Assembly: GCA_905215225.1 (NCBI GenBank) | Contig: CAJMPM010000093.1 | Span: forward strand, 1 to 6,229 | Length of the DNA: 6,229 bases | Origin: an uncultured bacterium | GTDB taxonomy: Bacteria; Actinomycetota; Coriobacteriia; Coriobacteriales; Coriobacteriaceae | Reading direction: 5' to 3' | Shown: piece after piece, positions 1 through 4,241 of the stretch | How the letters are laid out: each line of letters opens with the position of its first letter | Numbering within the stretch: position 1 is the first letter of the stretch | Program-made: the position numbers and the translations under genes | Notes under the pieces: generated by a model | What the model was told of the DNA's origin: nothing | Database searches by the model: none | Seen by the model: only the letters and a program-made list of their open reading frames with translations

Positions 1-1071
1 CAGTCTGACCAGTTTAAGGCGCTGACGCCCGATGATCTTAAGGACGCGTCAAAGCTTACCACCGCGTTCTCGACGTATCTTGAGAGTGATACGGCAGCCC
101 AGCAAATCCTGGCCCGGCTGAAGGCCCTCGGCGGCGATGCCCTGGCCGAGCGCCTGCAGCAGGCGATGACCGACTATGTGCAAAAGCAGCTGGCTCCGTA
201 TCTGCAGCAGGCTATGGATCAGGTGATGAAGGCAATCAGCGAGCAGGTAGCGTCGACGGTATCGTCCCAGCTCAAGGCGGGCGCGGCAGGGCTCATGGAC
301 CAGATGGCGACGCAGATGTCGTCGAGTTTTGCCAACCTGGCGAGCGCCATGCACGTGGATGCGAGCGCCTTTGCTCGTGCCATCCACTTCAACATGGACG
401 CCGAGGACCTGAGTTCGCTCATGATGAGCTATGCCAAGGCTTCGAAGCTCACCTACGACAACAATCTGATCACGTTGGGCTATGCGGACGAGACAGACCC
501 CATCTCGGTTAAGATTTTCCCGCGCGACTTTGAGGCCAAGGAGCGCGTGCTCGATCACATCGATGCGTACAACAAGCAGGTCAAAGCTGCCGGCAACGAT
601 GAGCAGGCAATCTCGTACACCGACTACATGGGCATCATCATGGGTTCGGTGACCGACATCGTGAACACCATCAGCTTGGTGCTGATCGCGTTCGTGAGTA
701 GCAGTCTGGTGGTGAGCTCCATCATGATCGGCATCATCACCTACATCAGCGTGCTGGAGCGCAAAAAGGAGATTGGCATTCTGCGCGCGATCGGCGCGTC
801 GAAGCGCAACGTGGCCAACGTATTCAATGCCGAGACCTTTATCGAGGGCCTCATCGCCGGCGTCTTTGCCATTGTCGTTGTGGTGGCCGTGAGCTTTCCG
901 GTTAATGCCTGGGCACTTGCTGCCAAGCAGGTACCCAATCTGATGAGCCTGCCAGTGCAGGATGCGCTGGTGCTCATCGCGATTTCAGTGCTGCTGACGG
1001 TTGTCGCTGGCCTGCTGCCGGCCCGCAGTGCATCCAAAAAGGACCCCGTGGAAGCCCTGTGCTCCGAATAA
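1..1071 (+). CDS. ABC transporter permease, FtsX/MacB type (C-terminal part, 5' truncated by window)
   Basis: The frame is open from base 1 to a TAA at 1069-1071, giving 356 visible residues with no start in the window; the first internal ATG (166) is not a likely start because the reading frame continues upstream with the same composition. Residues 1 to about 190 are a polar, Gln/Ala/Met-rich helical stretch, probably the extracytoplasmic region between membrane helices. Three hydrophobic segments follow at about 220-250, 281-305 and 321-342. Between the first two lies the family signature SVLERKKEIGILRAIGASKRNV, and the protein ends LLPARSASKKDPVEALCSE, the usual FtsX-permease tail (PAxxAxxxdPxeAL). 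Such proteins are membrane subunits of ABC exporters that couple ATP hydrolysis to mechanical work or export of peptides, drugs or lipoproteins. The partner ATPase is not in the window, so the substrate cannot be assigned. The last two bases of the stop codon are the first two of a 33-base palindrome. Confidence 0.88.
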   Translation, partial: QSDQFKALTPDDLKDASKLTTAFSTYLESDTAAQQILARLKALGGDALAERLQQAMTDYVQKQLAPYLQQAMDQVMKAISEQVASTVSSQLKAGAAGLMDQMATQMSSSFANLASAMHVDASAFARAIHFNMDAEDLSSLMMSYAKASKLTYDNNLITLGYADETDPISVKIFPRDFEAKERVLDHIDAYNKQVKAAGNDEQAISYTDYMGIIMGSVTDIVNTISLVLIAFVSSSLVVSSIMIGIITYISVLERKKEIGILRAIGASKRNVANVFNAETFIEGLIAGVFAIVVVVAVSFPVNAWALAAKQVPNLMSLPVQDALVLIAISVLLTVVAGLLPARSASKKDPVEALCSE

Positions 1072-1102
1072 TGTGACAAAGGGACGGTCCCTTTGTCACA
1101 TT
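1070..1102. repeat. 33-base perfect palindrome at the end of the permease gene
   Basis: Arms of 16 bases (AATGTGACAAAGGGAC and its complement) flank a single central G, with no mismatch. The repeat starts inside the permease stop codon. As RNA it would form a very stable hairpin just after translation ends, so it may act as a transcript end or 3'-protecting structure. No run of T follows on either strand, so it is not a canonical intrinsic terminator. A degraded second copy lies at 1907-1938. I recall this sequence type as dispersed in Coriobacteriia, which is not verified here. Confidence 0.85.
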
Positions 1103-1118
1103 GAGCGGCTTGTGAATT

Positions 1119-1300
1119 CGAGGTCTAATACTTTTCCGAGAAGTGAACGAGTAAAAACGGACCCCCAAAGCATCGACGCTTTTGAGATGCAATTTCCTGC
1201 GGTTTTGTCAGTCAAATCCTGCGGTTTTGATGCCTAAAAATGTCGATGCTTCGGGGGTCCAAAAACGGTCGTTCACTTCTCGGAAAAGTATTAGACCTCG
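1119..1300. repeat. 182-base long-hairpin repeat, copy 1
   Basis: The outer arms 1119-1150 and 1269-1300 are perfect 32-bp inverted repeats. Inside them an unpaired 8+8 gap (1151-1158 and 1261-1268) leads to a second stem. That stem starts with GGACCCCC (1159-1166) paired to GGGGGTCC (1253-1260), continues through AAGCATCGAC paired to GTCGATGCTT, and ends in TTTT/AAAA, with only two mismatches and a wobble over 25 positions. The terminal loop carries TCCTGCGGTTTTG twice, at 1195-1207 and 1217-1229. No protein is credible here: short ORFs across it are by-products of the symmetry. The family member at 1640-1821 has the same length and plan in the opposite orientation. It could be a MITE-like element, a structured RNA or a chromosomal architecture repeat; the sequence alone does not decide. 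Confidence 0.9.
1195..1229 (+). repeat. Loop direct repeats of hairpin copy 1
   Basis: TCCTGCGGTTTTG occurs at 1195-1207 and again at 1217-1229, a period of 22 bases, in the terminal loop of the 182-base hairpin. The same pair, on the other strand and with the same 22-base period, is in the loop of the second hairpin. Conservation of two unpaired copies suggests a recognised single-strand or RNA motif (inference). Confidence 0.85.
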
Positions 1301-1371
1301 CTATATTGGCGGCGTTCGCGAGCGGCAACCAGGGTGCAGCCTCCTAGCTCTTCTTTGCAGAAAGCATAAGG

Positions 1372-1631
1372 CTAATCCGCGACGCTTTCGCACGCGGGCT
1401 CCAAGGCATCTTGCGCGATGGCAAGCTGCTCGGCGGCGCCGCCCAGGTTGCGCGCGAGAGTGTTATCGCCGTTCTTGAGCAAGCGGCCGGCAGCTTGTGT
1501 GGCGAGCACGCTGGCTGGAGTTCCCTTTGGCGAAACACAATGTCGTTGATCATTTGGAGTGGCAGGATCAGCAGACATGCGACGAATGCCATGATGAGCG
1601 CAATCGCTGCGATCTTGCCATTCGTGAGCAT
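1372..1631 (-). pseudogene. Possible frameshifted remnant of a small membrane-anchored protein
   Basis: On the minus strand from 1631 a frame reads MLTNGKIAAIALIMAFVACL and continues to about residue 32 as a typical single hydrophobic segment (residues 7-28). Near 1530-1541 the coding-like signal moves to another frame. There it runs SPKGTPASVLATQAAGRLLK, then an Ala-rich helical stretch with QLAIAQDALEPACESVAD and a TAG at 1372-1374. Both pieces show strong G/C preference at codon third positions, like the neighbouring genes, while the continuation of the first frame is rich in Ser/Arg/Pro as out-of-frame G+C-rich DNA usually is. One missing base would join them into a protein of about 85 residues. 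No family is recognised. No Shine-Dalgarno is seen upstream of the ATG, and the 182-base hairpin copy 2 ends only nine bases upstream. An alternative is that neither piece was ever coding. Confidence 0.35.
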
Positions 1632-1639
1632 TAGTAAAT

Positions 1640-1821
1640 CGAAGGTGAATGGTTTTACGAGAAGTGAGCGACCTATTCTGGACCCCTGTAGCATTCGCAC
1701 TTTTGGATGCAAAAACCGCAGGATTTGAGCGACAAAACCGCAGGAAATGGCTCTCCAAAAGTGTCGATGCATCGGTGGTCCGATTTCACTCGTTCACTTC
1801 GCGAAAAAACATTCACCTTCG
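1640..1821. repeat. 182-base long-hairpin repeat, copy 2 (opposite orientation)
   Basis: The outer arms 1640-1671 and 1790-1821 pair at 28 of 32 positions. An unpaired 8+8 gap follows (1672-1679 and 1782-1789), then an inner stem beginning GGACCCC (1680-1686) opposite GGTCC (1777-1781) and ending in ACTTTTGGA/TCCAAAAGT. The loop contains AAAACCGCAGGA twice, at 1712-1723 and 1734-1745. Read on the minus strand, the element aligns end to end with copy 1 without needing gaps, including the same total length and the conserved loop core. It is more decayed than copy 1, especially in the inner stem, so it is probably older or less constrained. Confidence 0.88.
1712..1745 (-). repeat. Loop direct repeats of hairpin copy 2
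   Basis: AAAACCGCAGGA at 1712-1723 and at 1734-1745, again 22 bases apart, is the reverse complement of the loop repeat of copy 1. This fixes the opposite orientation of the two otherwise nearly symmetric hairpins. Confidence 0.85.
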
Positions 1822-1870
1822 TTGCGTGAGGCGCCGGATGGAAGGACGATTACCGTCAAGCTGCTACCTC

Positions 1871-1900
1871 TGCCTTGTGAATCATCTGGAACACAAGGCA
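1871..1900. repeat. 9-bp inverted repeat over the dus promoter region
   Basis: TGCCTTGTG (1871-1879) and CACAAGGCA (1892-1900) are perfect inverted repeats separated by 12 bases. The left arm contains most of the candidate -35 and the right arm runs into the candidate -10 of the downstream gene. It could be an operator, or a weak hairpin ending transcription from the left. Confidence 0.5.
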
Positions 1901-1904
1901 TAAT
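1875..1904 (+). promoter_or_regulatory. Candidate sigma70-type promoter for dus
   Basis: TTGTGA (1875-1880, four of six consensus bases) and CATAAT (1899-1904, five of six) are separated by 18 bases. Transcription would start near 1911, giving a leader of about 45 bases that contains most of the degraded palindrome at 1907-1938. Confidence 0.45.
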
Positions 1905-1906
1905 GC

Positions 1907-1938
1907 ATGTGACAAAGGGACAGCCCCTTTGCCGCATT
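1907..1938. repeat. Degraded second copy of the GTGACAAAGGGAC palindrome
   Basis: This 32-base stretch matches 1071-1102 at 28 positions with no gaps, and all four differences are transitions (G to A, T to C, T to C, A to G). The changes weaken the hairpin, leaving the AAAGGG/CCCTTT core paired. It lies in the predicted leader of the dus transcript, 20 bases before the chosen start codon. Confidence 0.75.
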
Positions 1939-1957
1939 GATCTGAGAGTAGATGTTG

Positions 1958-2911
1958 ATGATTCTATCGTTGGCCCCCATGGAGGGGATTACCGGGCATG
2001 TGTTCCGTCGCGTGCATGCGGAGTGCTTCGGTGCGCTCGATTGTTATTACACGCCGTTTTTGCCGCCGCCGCGGGTGGGAAACCGCTTTGGCGGCAAGGC
2101 GTTTAAGGAGATCGATCCTGCCAATAACCAGGGGCTCAACGTAGTGCCTCAGCTGATGTCCAAGAACGCGGACGAGTTTGTGTGGGCGGCACAGGTGCTC
2201 GCCGACATGGGCTATCGCGAGGTCAATCTCAACCTGGGTTGCCCTTCGGGAACGGTTGTCGCCAAGGGCAAGGGCTCGGGTTTCTTGCGCAATCTCGACG
2301 AGCTCGAGGTGTTCTTGAACGATGTGTGCGAACGTTCGCCGTTGCCGGTGTCGGTAAAAACCAGGCTGGGGCTGGAGAGCGACGACGAATACGAGCGCGT
2401 GCTCGATCTGTATTGCCACATGCCGCTGGAAGAGCTGATTGTGCACCCGCGCGTGCAAAAGGACCGCTATACGGGCTCGCCGCGCAAAGAGTTTTATGGC
2501 GAGACGCTGGAGCGTGCGCCGTTCCCGGTTGCCTATAACGGCGATATTTTTGATCTTGAGGATATGGATGCGCTGGTGGAGGCCTATCCCGGCACGCGCC
2601 ATGTGATGTTGGGGCGTGGCCTGCTCGCGAACCCCGCTCTGGCCCGCATGATCAACGGCGGTCCTGCTGCCACGGCAGCCGAACTGCAGCGTTTCCACGA
2701 CACGCTGTTTGCGGCATATGCAGAAGAGATTGGCGGCAATGCGGTCTTCCGCATGAAGGAGTGGTGGTTCTACGCCAAGTGCGCTTTCGCTGATCCCGCT
2801 ACCGTCCACAAGATCGTACGCAAGACCAAAAAGGTCGACGAATACCGCGCTGCCGTCGAGCGCGTCTTTCGCGAGCAGCCACTCGCACCCATAGCCTGCT
2901 TCCACGGCTAG
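1958..2911 (+). CDS. dus: tRNA-dihydrouridine synthase (Dus family)
   Basis: This is a 317-residue FMN enzyme that reduces specific uridines in the tRNA D-arm or nearby loops to dihydrouridine, using NAD(P)H, in the cytoplasm. The TIM-barrel start LAPMEGITG (5-13) is the FMN-binding strand. NLGCPSGTVVAKGKGSGFL holds the catalytic cysteine (Cys95), the proton donor in known Dus enzymes. VKTRLG supplies Lys134, VHPRVQKDRYTG the active-site His163, YNGDIF the conserved Asn194, and MLGRGLLANPAL the phosphate-binding loop. The C-terminal 80 residues (RMKEWWFYAKCAF onward) form the helical tRNA-binding domain. Length is normal. An ATG at 1952 is also in frame, but GAGAG at 1944-1948 is nine bases from 1958 and only three from 1952, and a start at 1958 places LAPMEG as near the N-terminus as I expect for the family. 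Which tRNA position it modifies cannot be told from sequence. Confidence 0.95.
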   Translation: MILSLAPMEGITGHVFRRVHAECFGALDCYYTPFLPPPRVGNRFGGKAFKEIDPANNQGLNVVPQLMSKNADEFVWAAQVLADMGYREVNLNLGCPSGTVVAKGKGSGFLRNLDELEVFLNDVCERSPLPVSVKTRLGLESDDEYERVLDLYCHMPLEELIVHPRVQKDRYTGSPRKEFYGETLERAPFPVAYNGDIFDLEDMDALVEAYPGTRHVMLGRGLLANPALARMINGGPAATAAELQRFHDTLFAAYAEEIGGNAVFRMKEWWFYAKCAFADPATVHKIVRKTKKVDEYRAAVERVFREQPLAPIACFHG

Positions 2912-2912
2912 T

Positions 2913-2968
2913 TAGTCATCGGGGGCGTTCTTTAACGACTAGTCATCTAAGAACGTCCCCGATGACTA
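2913..2968. terminator. Inverted repeat between convergent genes, possible bidirectional terminator
   Basis: The left arm TAGTCATCGGGGGCGTTCTT (2913-2932) pairs with 2949-2968 at 19 of 20 positions plus one G-U wobble, around a 16-base loop. It begins one base after the dus stop codon and ends seven bases before the glutaredoxin stop codon on the other strand, the expected place for a shared terminator. There is no terminal T-tract on either strand, so termination could be factor-assisted, or the hairpin could protect 3' ends. The loop contains another TAGTCAT (2940-2946), which could permit an alternative pairing. Confidence 0.6.
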
Positions 2969-2975
2969 TGTTGCA

Positions 2976-3221
2976 CTAGAGCAGGTTCTTCCGTATCCAC
3001 GCGATGATGTCACTCGATTCGTAGAGCGGCTTGCCGTCGATGAACAGGCAGGGAACCTGGCGTTTTCCGCCGACGGCGATGAGCGTCTGCTCGGCATCGG
3101 GGGCGGTCGAGATATTGCGTTCGGGAATGGTCACGCCGCTATCGGCCAAAAAGCGCTTGACCTTTATGCAATACGGGCAGCCGGTCATAACGTAGAGCAC
3201 GAGCTCATGATTAGTAGCCAT
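2976..3221 (-). CDS. Glutaredoxin (CPYC type)
   Basis: This is an 81-residue thioredoxin-fold oxidoreductase that reduces protein disulfides or mixed disulfides in the cytoplasm. VLYVMTGCPYCIKVKRFL carries the redox pair Cys15-Pro-Tyr-Cys18 at the end of the first strand. QVPCLFIDG supplies the cis-proline (Pro57) beside the active site, and GKPLYESSDIIAWI is the usual C-terminal thiol-binding helix. Length is typical for a bacterial monothiol/dithiol glutaredoxin. An upstream in-frame ATG (ending at 3260) would add 13 residues. The start at 3221 is preferred because GGAG (3226-3229) sits just before it and the family N-terminus begins right before the first strand. Only 51 bases separate it from the stop of the TipAS-type regulator upstream on the same strand, so one transcript is plausible. 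Since many Actinobacteria use mycothiol or other thiols, the physiological reductant is open. Confidence 0.93.
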   Translation of the reverse strand: MATNHELVLYVMTGCPYCIKVKRFLADSGVTIPERNISTAPDAEQTLIAVGGKRQVPCLFIDGKPLYESSDIIAWIRKNLL

Positions 3222-3225
3222 AGGT

Positions 3226-3229
3226 CTCC
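3226..3229 (-). promoter_or_regulatory. Ribosome binding site deciding the glutaredoxin start
   Basis: GGAG on the minus strand lies four bases before the ATG at 3221-3219. It supports the 81-residue form over the 94-residue reading that would start at 3260. Confidence 0.6.
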
Positions 3230-3272
3230 AATCGGTTGCGGTTTTGATTGAAATACCCAAAGCCGCCGCGGT

Positions 3273-4100
3273 CTATGCGCGCGTCAACGACGACTCGATG
3301 GCCTGGACCAGAAACGCCGTGGCTCCGGTGCCGCAGGGCTTGTCGTAGTAGCCAACAAAGCGCTGGTCGGCAAGATAACCGTGGGCGAGGTCCAGGTACG
3401 CCTCGTCTTGGGGCTCGTGCCCCCAGTTAAGGCCAATCCATCGACGATGCATCGCGACAAGCTTGCGGGCTTCGTTGCTCTCTGGGTCGCCAATGCCCAT
3501 GGCAATCGAAAGCTGACCCAGAATAGCGCGTTCAAGTTCCTTCATGTCGTTCCATGTCTCGGGATCCATGTCCAGTAACGTTTCGTTTGCTGCGTCGATC
3601 GCCTCGTCACCATAGCGCGCCCGCGCCTCGGCACCGTAGCGCTCCTCGTTTTCCTGCACGGCGCGCCAGCGTTCCAGTTGCGGCAAGACGCCGCCCATGA
3701 GCGAGACGGCTTCGTCGAGTGACATGCCGGTGTTTTGTGCCAGCCGCGGGGCACAATCCTCGATCATTGCCTCCATGGTGGTGTCGTAGGTGTACTTGCC
3801 GTGGTCGTAGCACCACTTGCAGTAATGATCGGTCGCGGCGCCCGCAGCATCGGTACCGCAGTCGTCGGGCGTGAGTATCATGCCGCAGCTCTGGCAATAG
3901 TGCTCGGGCATTTCGAGCAGGTGAGACAGGGGCTCGTCGGTCACGGCGGCGATGAGCTTCATCATGTCGATGCCCGGTGTGACCTTGCCGCGTTCCCAAC
4001 GGCTGACGGCTTGGCGTGTGACGAAGAGCTTGGCGGCGAGCTGCTCCTGGGTAAGGTGATGGGCGCGACGGACAGCGATGAGCTTTTCTGCAAAGGCCAT
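3273..4100 (-). CDS. XRE-family regulator with zinc ribbon and TipAS-like C-terminal domain
   Basis: This 275-residue protein has three parts. Residues 3-62 are an XRE/Cro helix-turn-helix, with LTQEQLAAKLFVTRQAVSRWERG as the DNA-reading segment. Residues 68-145 match the putative zinc-ribbon family PF12674: YCQSCGMIL (Cys69, Cys72) and YCKWCYDHGKYT (Cys94, Cys97) are the metal ligands, followed by the usual MIEDCAP...GMSLDEAV...LPQLERW tail. Residues 152-275 resemble the TipAS domain: YGDEAIDAANETLLDMDPETW, MGIGDPESNEARKLVAMHRRWI and a terminal QRFVGYYDKPCGTGATAFLVQAI, as in the thiopeptide-binding part of TipA. TipA itself pairs that domain with a MerR-type DNA-binding head, so the XRE/zinc-ribbon head is different. 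The role is inferred to be a ligand- or thiol-responsive transcription factor, possibly autoregulated. Extra cysteines at 81, 116 and 256 could react with electrophilic ligands. AAAGGAG at 4106-4112 fixes the start. Confidence 0.88.
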   Translation of the reverse strand: MAFAEKLIAVRRAHHLTQEQLAAKLFVTRQAVSRWERGKVTPGIDMMKLIAAVTDEPLSHLLEMPEHYCQSCGMILTPDDCGTDAAGAATDHYCKWCYDHGKYTYDTTMEAMIEDCAPRLAQNTGMSLDEAVSLMGGVLPQLERWRAVQENEERYGAEARARYGDEAIDAANETLLDMDPETWNDMKELERAILGQLSIAMGIGDPESNEARKLVAMHRRWIGLNWGHEPQDEAYLDLAHGYLADQRFVGYYDKPCGTGATAFLVQAIESSLTRA

Positions 4101-4105
4101 AACGG

Positions 4106-4112
4106 CTCCTTT
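4106..4112 (-). promoter_or_regulatory. Strong ribosome binding site of the TipAS-type regulator
   Basis: AAAGGAG on the minus strand stands five bases before the ATG at 4100-4098, the best Shine-Dalgarno match in the window. Confidence 0.75.
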
Positions 4113-4130
4113 CTGCTGGTTGATGGCTTA

Positions 4131-4159
4131 AGCATACGCGGCAGCAGGCGCCCTTCCAA
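4131..4159 (-). promoter_or_regulatory. Candidate sigma70-type promoter of the regulator gene
   Basis: On the minus strand TTGGAA (4159-4154) and TATGCT (4136-4131) are separated by exactly 17 bases, each matching four of six consensus bases. Transcription would start near 4124, leaving a leader of about 24 bases that contains the ribosome binding site. Confidence 0.5.
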
Positions 4160-4174
4160 GCAACCGTTGGTTGC
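4160..4174. promoter_or_regulatory. Inverted repeat GCAACC-GTT-GGTTGC, candidate operator
   Basis: Six-base perfect arms flank a three-base centre. The site directly abuts the upstream side of the -35 element of the regulator promoter, a position suited to a dimeric repressor or activator. Binding by the regulator itself is inference. Confidence 0.4.
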
Positions 4175-4198
4175 ACGACGGGGGACCGCGGCGAAGAA

Positions 4199-4208
4199 TT
4201 GCGCGCAA
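4199..4208. promoter_or_regulatory. Palindrome TTGCGCGCAA upstream of trmO
   Basis: This perfect 10-base palindrome ends 20 bases before the trmO -10 hexamer. It shares TTGC/GCAA ends with the inverted repeat at 4160-4174. It could be a second binding site for the same protein, or chance in G+C-rich DNA. Confidence 0.25.
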
Positions 4209-4228
4209 CGCCCCACGCCTCCATGCCG

Positions 4229-4234
4229 TACAAT
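4229..4234 (+). promoter_or_regulatory. Candidate -10 element of trmO (TACAAT)
   Basis: TACAAT matches the -10 consensus at five of six bases. It lies seven bases before the ATG at 4242, so transcription would begin at or next to the start codon. No good -35 hexamer is found at 16-18 bases upstream. Confidence 0.4.
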
Positions 4235-4241
4235 GACCGGC

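Noticed and set aside
1070..1102. Canonical Rho-independent terminator
   Set aside because: The hairpin is perfect, but no T-tract follows on either strand, so it is listed as a palindromic repeat.
1119..1821. CRISPR array
   Set aside because: The repeated units are inverted, not regularly spaced direct repeats with unique spacers, and no cas gene is near. The 22-base period pairs occur only twice per loop.
1119..1821. Complete insertion sequence with transposase
   Set aside because: The 339 bases between the hairpins are too short for a transposase and show no DDE or HUH motif. A non-autonomous element is still possible.
974..1903. Several short ORFs on both strands (for example 1001-1237, 1182-1478, 1649-1903)
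   Set aside because: They run through the hairpin repeats and translate the same arm into SFTSRK-type peptides on both strands. Symmetry explains them, not coding.
1964..2905. 313-residue open frame on the minus strand
   Set aside because: It lies opposite the tRNA-dihydrouridine synthase, which is supported by catalytic motifs over its whole length. G+C-rich codons on the plus strand keep the antisense frame open.
3735..4241. Upstream extension of the trmO frame giving 414 residues
   Set aside because: The first 160 or so residues overlap the divergent XRE/TipAS gene in antisense and have no homology signal. TrmO proteins begin near the IAHIHTDLPQ motif.
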